Shown piece after piece: positions 33,086-44,798 of a stretch of 64,000 bases of DNA (the stretch's first letter is position 1; each line of letters opens with the position of its first letter). The notes under the pieces are model-generated. The model was not told the origin of the DNA. It saw only the letters and a list, made by a program, of their open reading frames with translations, and did no database searches. The position numbers and the translations under genes were made by a program. The DNA is taken from NCBI GenBank assembly GCA_037953625.1, contig CM075652.1, forward strand, positions 70,771,501 through 70,835,500, in the 5' to 3' direction. Source of the stretch: Crotalaria pallida. Lineage: Eukaryota > Streptophyta > Magnoliopsida > Fabales > Fabaceae.

Positions 33086-34214
33086 ACAAAAATCTGGAAA
33101 AAAAAATAACGCGTGGCAGCCACTCATTCGTGGCTTAGTGGATAAGAAGGCATCCACAGCCACAGAAAGCACGTGGGGCTTGTTGATAAGAGATAAGAAG
33201 GGGGAAAAACAAACAAACAACACCATTTTCTCTCTCCCTTCTTCCTCTCCACCACGTCTCCTTCTTCTTCCTCCCTAAGGGTTCCATTTTCTTTCTCCCA
33301 AATCAACCAAAATCAAGAGACTCCTCCCACATCTACCATCAAATCCTTCCTTTTCTCACCCCAAGTAAACATATAAGCCTTTGATTTACTCATCTCTCTC
33401 CTTCCCTCTCTCATACACGAATTTCCCCTCTCTCCTCCAAGGATTCATATCTCCATCATATTTGGTGCAAGAGCAAGGGGCTTTGGGCACTAATCTCATC
33501 AACTCTCTTCCTCCTTAACTCCAAACAAGTGGGTAAGTCATTGATCTTCTCTTTCTCTCTCTAAATTCGTTTTCCCTTTCTCTCTCTACCATCCATGGTG
33601 GTTTTCAAACTCTAAGCCATGAAGCTTTATTTTTCCTTGAATCTTGGCATGAACCATGGTATAGATGTTAATCTTTTCTCCTTGTGACTCTTGTTTTAGG
33701 CTCTTTCACTCTCTTGTTGGTTATAAACTTTTTGGTGGGAAAGGCTCAAGTTAGAACAAACAAAATCACTCTATCTCTTGGTATTTTGAGGTAAGGAGTG
33801 AGTGTTACCTTAATTTAGGGATGAGTTTCTAGTATGTATATAATACTTGCTAAGAGTTAAGTGTTAGTTAGGGCATAAACCATAGGGTAGTGAACATTAG
33901 TAATGATTATAGAATTGAAGTAATGGAATTTAATTAATCATGATGCTGTGTATAAGTGATTATTTCTGAATATGTGTATGTTGGAATTTAAGTGTATACT
34001 GTGGAATTGTTGGTGATGATGCTAAGTAGTTTAATGATGTGTTGATGGCTATGTGACTAAATGGATAATGGATTATGGAAATAAATGAATGGGATTAGTG
34101 TTGACAATACTTGGAAAGTGAATTGATTAAGAGATTAGAGAAAAAGGGAGTGATGGTTAGAAAAAGTGATGTGAAGGAGTGGAGAGGGAATTAATGAGTG
34201 AATTGTCGAAGGAA

Positions 34215-34722
34215 AAATTATTGCGAAGGTCACAAAGACCCAGCGCGACCATTTAGACTTAATGTTGTGAAGGTCACAAAGACCCAGCGCGACCATTTAG
34301 AATTCATGTTGCGAAGGTCACGGTGACCCAACGTGATGAAATAAACATATTAATGCGAAGGTATATGTACCCAGCGCGATATGCGAAGGTCATATCACCC
34401 AGCGCGATAATAATACATAATAATGCGAAGGTATATGTACCCAGCGCGATATGCGAAGGTCATATCACCCAGCGCGATAACAAAACATAATAATGCGAAG
34501 GTATATGTACCCAGCGCGATATGCGAAGGTCATATCACCCAGCGCGATAATAAAACATAATTATGCGAAGGTTATATCACCCAGCGCGATAATAGAACTT
34601 ATTAATGCGAAGGTCTTATCGACCCAGCGCGATCATTTATATTTAATAATGCGAAGGTCACATCGACCCAGCGCGATCATTTGTATTTAATAATGCGAGG
34701 TCGACACCGACCCGACGCGATA
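34215..34722. repeat. Tandem array of GCGAAGGT...CCCAGCGCGA units
   Basis: About thirteen units of 26-46 bp each begin (T)GCGAAGGT and end CCCAGCGCGAT/C. In the middle (34355-34560) two unit types alternate, giving a 70-bp higher-order repeat three times. The edge units are more divergent. Chance ORFs such as 34493-34690 arise from the periodicity and are not genes. Confidence 0.92.
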
Positions 34723-37411
34723 AAGAGTTAAAACAGGGGGAAACAAAGTAGACTTGTAGCATGATAAATTAGAGAATAATAATTTGTTGGTTTGAAAGAA
34801 AAGATGGAGGTATTGTGATTAAAGAAAGGTTGGTAATGTTTTGTGTTAATAACTCTAAGTGTGAATGACTATGTGAAATTCCTGAACTATATGTGTTTGG
34901 CTTGGTCGGCTATTATGTCATATGAGAAACTGCTATTCCTACTTTATTGTGTAGTGCTCACCTCCTTACCATTTTTCAGGTACTGAGCTGGAGCATACAC
35001 CAGATTCGGCCGAGCAGGATTACTATCTCTTACAGGGATAGTAGGGGTGTTAGGGGATAGGATATGACACTGGACCTAAGCCTCCTATATTATTTTGATG
35101 TAAATGTGTTGTATATACTTTTTGAGCGAGGCTTAGGATATATCACTTTTTCTAAAAGCTTAGGGTCTTTGAACTTATTATTCTAACTGGATGTTTCGCT
35201 GCTACTTTTAACTCTGATGTTGATTTTATATTTTTGAGCCCTTTGGGCCTCGATACGATGCAAATATACTCTTGATGCAAGCCCTGTTGGCTACTGGATG
35301 TTTAATTGATAAATGTTTTCACAGGTGAAATTTTAGAAAAGTCCGATAAGCAAACGAAACTCCGTCCGTTTGACGGTTGATTTTAATATAATAAGAAGGA
35401 ATTTTTAAGTTCATATTTTTAAATGATGGGGTTTTAAGCGTAATTAATTATAGGGTGTTACATCATCAACTCATGTTTATTCATGCATTCAATTAAATTA
35501 AGAAAGCAAGCACCTGGACAATTAGTCATTCTAACAATACTTAGAATAAATCAATTCAACCCTTCACCAAACATTTAATTGGAAATTAAACAACGAACAA
35601 CTAACTCCTTAATTCTATTTTCACATAATCATAACTCATTCCAAATGACACTTAGCATTTGGAAAAATAGATTTCTCCTCTAATCCTCAAGCTAAGACCG
35701 ACTCATGTATCAAAGTAAACCAAAGTTAATTTACTCAAAATCTAACTTATTTTCGAAAACAAACCGCCAAACCAAAGAACCTAACACATGACCATCAAAC
35801 AAAGCAAAACACACCACTTCAATCTCATACACTTATACTCATGCCTCATTCTCCTTCACTTTCTTTATCATGAAAATAATCCTAAACAATTATCACGTAG
35901 TACATCAAACAAATCATTTTCAATCCCTAAACTCATCCTAACCAAGTCATGCACACATATCAATTAAACAATTAAATCAACATGCAACACTTAGAACAAA
36001 CCAAATCCAAGTTCTCATTTAGTCAAAACCGAATCATATAGACAAATGGAACCAAGACCAAGATTAATTTCCCTAACTCTTTCTTCATGAAACCGAATAG
36101 GGTATCATAAGTAGCAAATAACCAAACTCTACCCCACATGCCTTAATCACTTAAAACTAATCATGTTAACAAGTATGCAACAAACAATTTCCATGTCGGC
36201 ATGTTCATATAGGCGACAACCAAAACAAGAAAACAAATCAATTAGGGCATACAAATTCTTGATCTTAAACCAATTTAAATCACATAGCATGCAAGCTCCC
36301 TTTATAAAACAAAAACCAACCTCCTATACTCCTTTAATCATATCCAAATATCACAAGAAAAATATAGAAATTCAGCCAAGTCTAGAAAGTACACAAAGTA
36401 TTACATATACCAAAAAGTATCAGTTAAGATGCTAAATCGGGTATGGAGAAATCAAAGGAAACAAATTCCAAAACTATACCAAATCAATAAGTTTCAGCCC
36501 TAAAATTTGCAGAAGACTAAAACATATTCCAAAGTTCATCCCATAAAATTTTCAAGCTAATCAGACATTCAGAACACAAGTTTCTACTCAATTTCTTCAA
36601 TGAAATCCGATTAGACCTGTTGCAGCCAGAGGCAAAGATGCAGTTATCAAAAATAGCTAACAAACTCCAATTGACACGAAATTTGGTACAGGACATCCTC
36701 ACACATCCAAGATAATCTCATAAAAATTTAAGATTATTTGGAGTTGACTAAGTCACACTTTTTCAATTAAAATTCTCTGAAAGTATGAAAAATCTGAACA
36801 GAGATGCTTACTATTTTGCAATTTGTAAAAATACCAAATCAACTCCAAATCACCTCAAATTTTACAAAGAGTCTCCTAACATATGTAATATTTTACCATA
36901 AAATTTCAAGTCCATTGGAGCAGTACAGGTTCGAAATTTCAGTGAATATTCAGTTTGAAAACCCCTTTTTCTTAAATCGGTTTCTCAAAAATAAGTCTTG
37001 TAAAAATAGTAAGTCAACTCCAAAAATAGTACAACAATTTAGAGGCAATCCATTTAACCTACTTAAAACAGTGTCCAAGTTTCAAAATCATTGAACATAT
37101 GCAAGTACTATTTATCCAAATCTTTTACACTGAAAGCCTTAAACTTCTATAATTAACACCAATCAATCAAAATTCATTTAAAATGCCAAAACAAGTCCAA
37201 ACCAAATCAAATTTTCCAAAACACAATAAAATAGCATCAAGAACAACATATTATATTTTCAAGGCAATCCAATTGTAGAAGTACTTTTATCAAGACCTTC
37301 TGCAAGTGAAAATGACTTATTTCAAAAATTTCAGCATGTAATCACTTAAGCATTTCTTATACTACTAAATCAAAATCAGCCCTCCTTAAGCATCAAAATT
37401 ATTTCCCTAAC

Positions 37412-37959
37412 TGTGATGTCCTAGACAGCGAGAACCTCCGAGGGTGTAGGAGATGACCTTCGAAGGAGCCTCTGTCTAGGGTTGATATGTGATGTTTGGG
37501 GGAAGTCCTCAGATGGCTAAGGGAAAGAGCCAAGAAGCAACCCTAATCACTGGTGTGTGAGGGTGGCAATTAGGGTTAGAGGACGTACCTGAGCCCCATG
37601 TAGTACTGAGCTACTTATAGGGGGAGCTGGTTGCCCTAATGGGCTTGCTTTAGGCCCAAGTAGGGCCAGCCTGTACTGAGCTAGGAGCGGATAAGGTTGG
37701 ATGAGCTGTCCTTGTGGATAAGGTAGTGAGCTGTCCTTGTGGATAAGGTAGTGAGCTGTCCTCATGTCCTAGATGTCGGACTTGGGGAGGTGTCGGACCT
37801 GGGTGTCGGAACTGAGTGGGAACACGAGGTCGGCCTGTACCTGGCATCTGTTCGGCCGTTGAGCATTGAGCTCGGCCAAGCGCTCAGAAGGCTTCCTGAA
37901 GGGTCCTCAGGACTTCGGCAAGGTGGTTTAAGGACCTCGGCCAGGCCGAGTCCACCACA
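37412..37959 (-). repeat. Tat-element 3' LTR
   Basis: 548 bp. The small ORFs seen here (for example 37650-37847) recur in the other LTR at 45038-45235 because the LTRs are copies, not because they are genes. Confidence 0.93.
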
Positions 37960-38109
37960 TAAGCCCCCCAGCTCGGTCAAGGCTATCTGAGCCTTGTTCC
38001 GAGGTTCTGGTTTATGTCCTTTTCCCAGGTCCACCCCACAAGGGCCGAGTTCACCACATAAGTCCCCCAGCTCGGTCAAGGCTATCTGATCCTTGCTCCG
38101 AGGTTCTAG
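37944..38109. repeat. Duplicated polypurine-tract/LTR-edge segment
   Basis: A 67-bp unit (37944-38010) covers the last 16 bases of the 3' LTR and the polypurine tract (minus strand GAGCTGGGGGGCTTA). It recurs at 38043-38109 with about five changes. So there are two potential plus-strand priming sites about 99 bp apart. Confidence 0.85.
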
Positions 38110-38951
38110 GGAGTTCGGACGATGAGTTGACGGTGTGTCGGATCTAGCTGTCTCTGATGTCCTTTTATTATGACAGAGTCGGTTTGACAGTTGTCAAGTT
38201 ACCAGTACCGGAATGACGTTCGCTCTTCTGAGATCTGACACGTGTCAGAAATCGCGATCCTCGAGGCGTCACCATCATTGTGGCGTTGCTCGTTGTCCAC
38301 ACTTTTCTCTGTTGTGCGCCACGTGTCTTAATATGTGTAGTTGTACGCTGGGTTGGGCTTTTTGGGGCTAGGCCCAAACTTCGAATTTGAGGGGGAAAAC
38401 GGTTTCCCTTCCCCCTCTATCCCAGGAAACTGCTTCTCCTTCTCTTTCTATCGATCATTCTCTTTCTCCTACGTAAAAAGAAAACCTTCTTTCTCTCCCC
38501 ACAGAAGCATTCCCATTGAACCCTACTCCTCTTCTCTGCCCATCGCCTTCTTCTTCTTCAGCAGTGACTTCTTTTCACTTTACAAGTTTACTATTTCCTT
38601 TGCTCCCACTCTCTAAGGTACTGTTACACTTGCTTTTTCTTTTTCGTCTCTGTTTCCTTCTTATTTCTAGCTTTTACTTCTTTCTTTACTGCTTTATGAT
38701 TTATACGGTGGGGGATTGGAATGTTTTAGTTTTGGTTTTTATTTTCATGGCGGTGGGGTTTTTCCCCTAGGTTTTGTGGCTCTGATTTTGGGGAATAATA
38801 CTGGGGTTTGAGGTTTTTCTGGATTTGGGTGTTTTGATTCCTGGGGTTTTGGCCTTCTTCGGGTTAGGCGTGTTTTGAGAATTTTGGAGAGTTTTTGATT
38901 CATGTTTTTTATTCATTTTTCAGAAATCCAACGGAGTGGATTGGGTTCAGT

Positions 38952-41162
38952 ATGAGTAGGGAATGGTTTAGGAAATGGGCTGGGGTAGTGTCCCTGTCGT
39001 CTAGCAGTAGCGATGAGGAGGACGACTCTTCCTCCTCGTCCTGTTCCTCAACGGAGGTAGACGAGGCGCTCCGTCGCCAAAGGGAGTATAGGCAAAAGTA
39101 CGAAAGGAGGGTTCTGGAGGTTGATCCCGTTGAGGTAGTCTATCCTCGGGACTGGGAGGAGAAAAGAGAGTGGATACGGCAGTACGCCTGGGCTGAGTTT
39201 GTTGACGGTAGGGAGCGTGCCGATTTCGAGAGGATGGAGAAGGAGGGAATGTACGAACGAGGGGTACCTGTGGTAGAGGGGAGATGCTCGCCCCTCGGAA
39301 CTACTTCGAGGGGGTTCTCTGGGGGGTTATTTTTCGTAACCCGCAAGACTAATACCGAGCTTCCCTGTTCTCCCACAGGTACCATGCCGCTCAGGAAGTG
39401 CGTCCGTCAACCTGAACTTTACCCTGCACCTTTCGACGCCGAACAGTATGAGTGGGTTGACGTGGAGCCCAAAGGAATTCAGTCCAATCTTTGCTCCGAG
39501 GACAAGCTTGCCGAGGTAAAGAGGGTCGTGCTGCCTTGCCCAGGGGACACCACCGGAACTTCTTAGGAAGTGCTCCCCTGTTCGGCAAATGACAGAATAT
39601 GCAGCCGGACTGACAATAATTCTTTTTTCTTTTATGCCGATCTGATCCACAATCTCGGTGTGACCCTCCCCTTCACCGACCTAGAAATGAGAGTCTTAAA
39701 CGAGCTCGGACTAGCTCCATCCCAACTTCATCCTAATACTTGGTCATTCCTCCGAGCGTTCCAGAAGTACTGCGGTGCCAGACGTTTGGTGTGTACGGTT
39801 CGATTATTTTTGTGGATGTACAACCCGTTCGTCAGTAATAAAGACGGGGTTACTGGTCGTCTTTGGGTGTCGGCCAAAGCCCGAGCTCATTGTGGGCTGT
39901 TTGGCATGTTTTCTGAGTCTTGGAAGCGCTTCAAACCGAGATTCTTCAAATACAAGTATGTTGGGACGGGGCTGCCTTGGTTTCGGTCCGAGACAGGACC
40001 GAAGTTCCCTCTGGAGTGGACCTCCGAGTTCTTCAATCGTCATTCCAGTACACCGCAGAGGTGGTCGGGTGTAACACTAGATGCCGATGAGTCTGTAACG
40101 GCTCACCATTTTCAAACAGAGTATCGCGCCCGGAAATTTCAACTCGATGTTGGAGTTTTCCTAAAGTGTCTTGATGATGAAGTCTTAACAAAGATTGGTA
40201 GTTACTTTTGCTCTTGCATTTGCGCCTTTTCTTTCAATTCTCTTATACTAATATATATATATATATATATATATTTTTTTACAAAAGAACATTGGTCCGA
40301 GATGTCTTCCAGGGCGCTGAAAGCTGCTTTTGAAGCTCGGAGGAAGAAAAAGCCCGAGGTCTCTTCTGCCGACGCCGTGTCGTCCGAGGTTTCTACGGAT
40401 ACGCTATCGGCCGACTCTGGTCCCCTCCATCCTACCCCTCCTGCCGTTATTATTGCTCCTCCTCCTCCTACCTCGCCGAGTCCCAGCATCGAGGTAGCCC
40501 TTGTTGCAAATGTGCCGCCTCCAAGCACTGAAACTCAATCAAGGCTGCCAGCTACCCCCACCAAACCATCACTCAAAGACACTCTTGTCAAAATGTCAGG
40601 TGCGGAATGGAAGAAGAAAGCGGAGGAAATGGCTTGCCAGCTGAAGAGAGCCACTACTATGTTTAATGTGCTGGCCGAGGTAGCTGATGATGTGGCGGAC
40701 GATCTTTCGCCTGCTAAGAAAAAGGCTCGGTCGGCTATGGCGACGGAGGTGGAAGAGCTGAAGAGTAGCAAGAGGTCAGCCGAACAAAAATTGGCTGAGG
40801 CTGAGGAGGAGCACCGTCGACAGATGGAAGAGCTCCGAAAAAGGCATGAAGAGGATTTGTCCCAAGCCAAAGCAGATGCGAAAGAGGTTGGTCGGCAGGA
40901 GGGCCTGGCCGAAGTGGAAAAGGTTAGGGGTCTGCTGAAGAAGAGGGCTGCCCAGGCTCTAAAGCATAAGGTAGCGGCTCGGGAGTCGGACTTCAACCTT
41001 GAAAGGGTGGCTGGCAAGGTTTTCACCAATGCGGTTGAGCAGGTTCTTCACATGAATCAGGGGCTCCGCATTCGGTACGTCGGCGCATCTGCCGGATTCG
41101 GAGCGGAGAATGGAAAGATGGTTGACTATGAAAATGGTGGAGCCGAGGTTGATTTGGACTAG
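38952..41162 (+). pseudogene. Antisense ORF of the Tat element ('putative gypsy-type transposon' protein)
   Basis: The ATG at 38952 opens a frame running to TAG at 41160-41162 with one in-frame TAG at 39564-39566. The first part is acidic/serine-rich. After the stop, DLIHNLGVTLPFTDLEMRVL, then LHPNTWSFLRAFQKYC, matches the plant 'putative gypsy type transposon' family (PF04195-like). A 90-nt intron with a (TA)n run fits at 40198-40287 (donor GATTG|gtag, acceptor acaaaag). The C-terminal third is charged coiled coil (EELKSSKRSAEQKLAEAEEE). A 5' UTR intron fits at 38618-38923 (CTAAG|gtactg ... tttcag). Its role is not known. The in-frame stop may be readthrough, an unseen intron or a lesion. 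Confidence 0.65.
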
Positions 41163-42193
41163 CCTGAGGAGAATCTGCCCAACCCACTGGTTGAAAGGAT
41201 GGATGAGGAGTTCGACCCGCGGACGGTCGTCCTTTCTGATGTTGAGGAAGATGTAGCGTAAGTCCCTTATGCTGGGCAGCTTATACTTTGTCTATGTCCT
41301 TTTATAACATATCTGACAATGTTGACATCTATTTACTTATTGTAGCTCGTTTATTTTATAAAGAAAACAGTTTTAGTCTGTTGCGTGCCGTCGTATTTAT
41401 GCAAGTTTATACACTAACTTGTTGCATACATCCGATGTCCGAGGTCGGAATTATGTCCGCCTTTTTGGGAACTCGTTGCATGAATGCGAGTTTATCATAA
41501 TAAACTATTGCATGTTTATTCGTTCGACCTCTGGTTCGGTCTTTGATTGACTAGGTGGCCCCTAGGGAGATTTTTAAGAAAAGATGCAAGTGTTTGGAAC
41601 TTGTTGCATGCTGAAACTGTTTATGCATGTTCTTGTTTTAACTTGTCGCATATATATTGCATCCGAGGTCCTTTTTTTTTTTATAAACAAAGCTATTTTT
41701 GAGAATACAAGTCTTTTGCCGGCTTGTTGTATTTCGGCCTGATCGGACCTTAGGAAAACTTATACCCAATCATTGGTGTTTGAAATATTAATAAATTTGA
41801 AGGCTCAGTAAGTGCAGTAATCTTATAAGTTTTCCTCTTAATAAAGGTACTGTATATAAGTGCATACGGTAGTGAACTTGGATCTACCCACCTTAGCCGA
41901 GGTGTGTGTCCTCGGCCCCGATGTAAAAGAGAGTGCTGAGTGAAGCTATGTATAAACATTTCACAGCAGTCTGTTCTTTACCGGGTGTCCCTTGTACACT
42001 GTGCATATGAGCCGATCTTATCTGGGAGATGTTGGCTGTGCATAGCGCCATGCAACATTTAGGTGGCTAGTGCTAAATGAGAAGCTAGTACGTACGTATA
42101 TAAAACTGTGGCACTTGAGTATGAGCAAGTTTGTACTTTTCATTGAATAAAATTATGAGTACATTGCTTTTTCTTTTGGAAGGTGACCGATCC
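41163..42193. other. Non-coding spacer of the Tat element
   Basis: Between the 3' ends of the antisense ORF and gag-PR, where pol would be expected, only AT-rich text and short ORFs occur. I looked for RT (YVDD-type), RNase H and integrase motifs and found none. Confidence 0.7.
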
Positions 42194-44446
42194 TCAGGGC
42201 GCGAGGTGATCAGATTCAGAAGACCCGGGTTGCTTTGCTTTCTTGTCGCGGTCGGCTGGCTCTTTCATCGCTATCCTCTTCGGCCCAGGAGCGTCTTGTC
42301 GGATTTCCTTGTTATGATCCTCCGAGGTGGGCTGATAGGAAAGGTTGTCGAGACTGTTGATAGTGTTGAAAAGTGAGGACATTTCCATCTTGGAGTACCC
42401 GAGCTTGGGGGTCTGGAAAGCTCGGCTGAAGACATGGGCAAGAAAGTCACCTCGGCCCTCAATTCGGAGATGTACCGAGCGGAGGGCGGGGTTAATGAGA
42501 ACTAGATGGAAGAGCAAATTCTCCCCGTGCAGGGAGTAGGAGAGGACTGAAAGAGAGAGAAGATCTCCTTTGACTGCATCTTGGATTTTTCGAAGGGGTT
42601 TATCATTCACGATAGCATCTTTGCTCAGGGAAGAGGTGAAGGGGGGAATTACCACCCGTTCTTCACGAAGAGAGGACACATAGGTGTTTCCTTCAGACTG
42701 GAGTTCGGCCAATAAGACTCTTCCCAGGGACAGTGTCGGATCGGTGAGCTCTTTTTGCTTCTTTTTTCCTTCCCGTAGGCTCGCATTGTAGCAGAGCCGG
42801 GCCTTCACTTGGTCAGCTTTTACCGAAACCACTTTATCATCAGATCCGACAAACTTCATTGCCAAGTGCACTGTTGAGACTACTGCCCCAAAAGCTTGTA
42901 GGCAAGTTCGTCCCAATATTACATTGTACGGGGAATCGGAGTCAACAACCAAAAATTTGATGATCTCCGTTCGGGCCGAAGGCTGGTTGCCTAGGGTCAC
43001 CGGGAGATGAATGGCTCCCAGGGGGCGGATTGCCTCGCCTGTGAAGCTGATGAGATTTCCTTCGAATCCTACGAGGTCGGCGGACCTCAACTTCAAAGCT
43101 TGGAAGGTATGCAGAAAGAGGATGTCGGCCGAACTCCCTTGGTCAACGAAGACTCGGGCGACCTCAAAATTGCCAATCAACGCCATTATCACCATAGGAT
43201 CATTGTGATCTGGGATGACGTTTTCCATATCCTGGTCGGAAAAGATGATAGGAATATTCCGAGAAGGCTTTTTGGGGACGGGTTTGTGATGAACTGCCAA
43301 AACCTGGTTGATGTACCTTTTTCTTCCCGCCCTCATCTCACCGCCGCCAGTGAAACCTCCCGAGATGGTTTCTACTCGGAAGTTTTCTGGCGACTTATCG
43401 AGGTCCTGAACCACGACCATGTTTACCCGTGGTGGCTCGTCTTCCTTCTTCTCTGGGGACGGGTCGGCCTTGGCTTTTCCTTTATCATTGTCTGGGCTGC
43501 GAGATCTTCTCCGACCTCGTCTTTCCACTGCCTCTCGTACATACTGTTGTAGCTTGCCTCTTCTTACCATATCCTCAATGACATCTCGAAGCCATGTGCA
43601 TTGGTCGGTATGGTGGCCGTACCCGTCATGAAAATTGCAGTATTTGGACTTGTCTCTCACGTAGTTTTGATTCCTGAGGAAGGGGGGGCGGGGTACACTC
43701 CTCAGTTCGGTCTGCATGGTCTCCCTCCAGACTTGAGACCTCGGGACCGTGAGGGGGGTGTAAGAGTCATATTTGGTGATGTATGGACGTCGGCGGTCCT
43801 CTTGTTGGGAGCGGCCTCGGTCTCCCTGATATGCTCTTCCTCCTCTTTCATCCCTGTTACCCCGAGGATGGCCTCGGGGGAGGGCATTCTGCGAGGTGGC
43901 CTGAGCATTTTCCAGTCTGCTCGACTGTCCCTTGCTGAATTCTTCAAGGTTTATATACTTGTTTGATCTCTGTCTCAGTTCGGCCATGTCCCTTGGTGGC
44001 TTTCCAATAAGTGAATCTTTGAAGCCTCCTTCGGCCAATCCCTGGGTCAAAAGGAGGACGGCCACCTCGGGAGACAGATTTGGGACCGAACTGGACTCGC
44101 TATGAAACCTGTGCAAGTACGCACGTAAGGATTCATCTGGCTTCTGGGTCACTGTCGCTAGCGTGTGGTCCGACCTGGGTTGCACACAGCTGGCAGTGTA
44201 TCTGTTGAGGAAGACGCGCTTCATTTCTGCCCAGTTGTTGACAGAGTTTTTAGGAAGCGTTGAATACCACCGAAGGACTGGGGCCTGGAGGGTCATAGAG
44301 AAAGCTCGGCATTTCATCCGATCTCCTCCTCCGTGAAAGTTCACGGCTCCTTCATAGGAAAGGACATGTTCCTGAGGGTCGGTAAGGCCATTATATCTGG
44401 GAATGTTACTGGGCCCTAGGTACCCAGGCGGTGGTTCATAGGCCAT
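42194..44446 (-). CDS. Tat-type gag-protease polyprotein
   Basis: A 750-codon frame starts MAYEPPPGYLGPSNIPRYNG. The gag core (TDPQEHVLSYEGAV, RAFSMTLQAPVLRWYSTLP, ...LRAYLHRFHSE...) is followed by a basic linker and a CCHC-like box, CNFHDGYGHHTDQC. The aspartic protease has VDQGSSADIL as the catalytic loop and PYNVILGR as the second conserved block. The ORF ends (SSESDHLAP) without RT. Upstream, 44447-44740 reads like the natural gag N-terminus but in shifted frames with stops, so the original start was probably further upstream near the ATG at about 44744. Gag would form particles and the protease would cut the polyprotein. Confidence 0.88.
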   Translation of the reverse strand: MAYEPPPGYLGPSNIPRYNGLTDPQEHVLSYEGAVNFHGGGDRMKCRAFSMTLQAPVLRWYSTLPKNSVNNWAEMKRVFLNRYTASCVQPRSDHTLATVTQKPDESLRAYLHRFHSESSSVPNLSPEVAVLLLTQGLAEGGFKDSLIGKPPRDMAELRQRSNKYINLEEFSKGQSSRLENAQATSQNALPRGHPRGNRDERGGRAYQGDRGRSQQEDRRRPYITKYDSYTPLTVPRSQVWRETMQTELRSVPRPPFLRNQNYVRDKSKYCNFHDGYGHHTDQCTWLRDVIEDMVRRGKLQQYVREAVERRGRRRSRSPDNDKGKAKADPSPEKKEDEPPRVNMVVVQDLDKSPENFRVETISGGFTGGGEMRAGRKRYINQVLAVHHKPVPKKPSRNIPIIFSDQDMENVIPDHNDPMVIMALIGNFEVARVFVDQGSSADILFLHTFQALKLRSADLVGFEGNLISFTGEAIRPLGAIHLPVTLGNQPSARTEIIKFLVVDSDSPYNVILGRTCLQAFGAVVSTVHLAMKFVGSDDKVVSVKADQVKARLCYNASLREGKKKQKELTDPTLSLGRVLLAELQSEGNTYVSSLREERVVIPPFTSSLSKDAIVNDKPLRKIQDAVKGDLLSLSVLSYSLHGENLLFHLVLINPALRSVHLRIEGRGDFLAHVFSRAFQTPKLGYSKMEMSSLFNTINSLDNLSYQPTSEDHNKEIRQDAPGPKRIAMKEPADRDKKAKQPGSSESDHLAP

Positions 44447-44778
44447 GATGGCAGGGGTGAAAGGATGTCCAGGATGGGAATCGTCCAGCTCAGGTTGTTG
44501 CTGGTCGGGAGTTGGTGTAAGTTGTGTGACAGTCGTGTGTGGTGTTGCAAAGGTTTGTGGAGTTAACGAGTGTTGTGGTGGAAGAGATGGGGGAGGGGGT
44601 GATGGAGGGAACTCGTTCGGGGCCGGAGCTTGGAGGACCTCGCTGCCCTGTTGGCTTCCAGGTGGAGGCGCAGGTCCTCAGTCGACGGCACCCTTCTTGG
44701 ACGCCCCTCCTCCTTCTCTGGACCGGCTGCTCTTCTTCAGACATGGTGAAATCTTCTGAGTGGGGTTGAAATTTATCT

Positions 44779-44798
44779 CTCCCCACAGACGGCGCCAA
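44779..44798 (-). other. Tat-element primer-binding site
   Basis: Right after the 5' LTR the minus strand reads TTGGCGCCGTCTGTGGGGAG, a standard plant Tat/Athila-type primer site (TGGCGCCG...). Confidence 0.85.

Larger units (their letters stand above)
32687..35462. mobile_element. Solo LTR (TGTAACATCC...GGGTGTTACA) nested in element A
   Basis: 2776 bp with inverted TGTAAC/GTTACA ends and a perfect 5-bp duplication tcatc (32682-32686, 35463-35467). No gag or pol. It holds a TAATCGATTA cluster (32860-33085), a G-box-like CACGTG (33172) before a pyrimidine-rich leader, and a tandem array (34215-34722). These fit a promoter-bearing LTR left after recombination of a full element. Confidence 0.8.

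Noticed and set aside
33033..33306. ORFs at the start of the solo LTR
   Set aside because: Three overlapping frames on both strands across a pyrimidine-rich leader; no domain and no conservation visible.
34215..34722. CRISPR-like array
   Set aside because: Units are contiguous tandem repeats without unique spacers, in a plant LTR.
37547..38079. Several ORFs around 70-105 aa, repeated at 45038-45351
   Set aside because: They are inside or beside the LTRs and recur only because the LTRs are copies.
40535..41029. 164-aa serine-rich ORF on the minus strand
   Set aside because: It is the complement of the charged coiled-coil part of the antisense ORF, and its composition is explained by that frame.
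43007..43966. Plus-strand ORFs of 181 and 121 aa
   Set aside because: They are shadows of the long gag-protease frame on the other strand.
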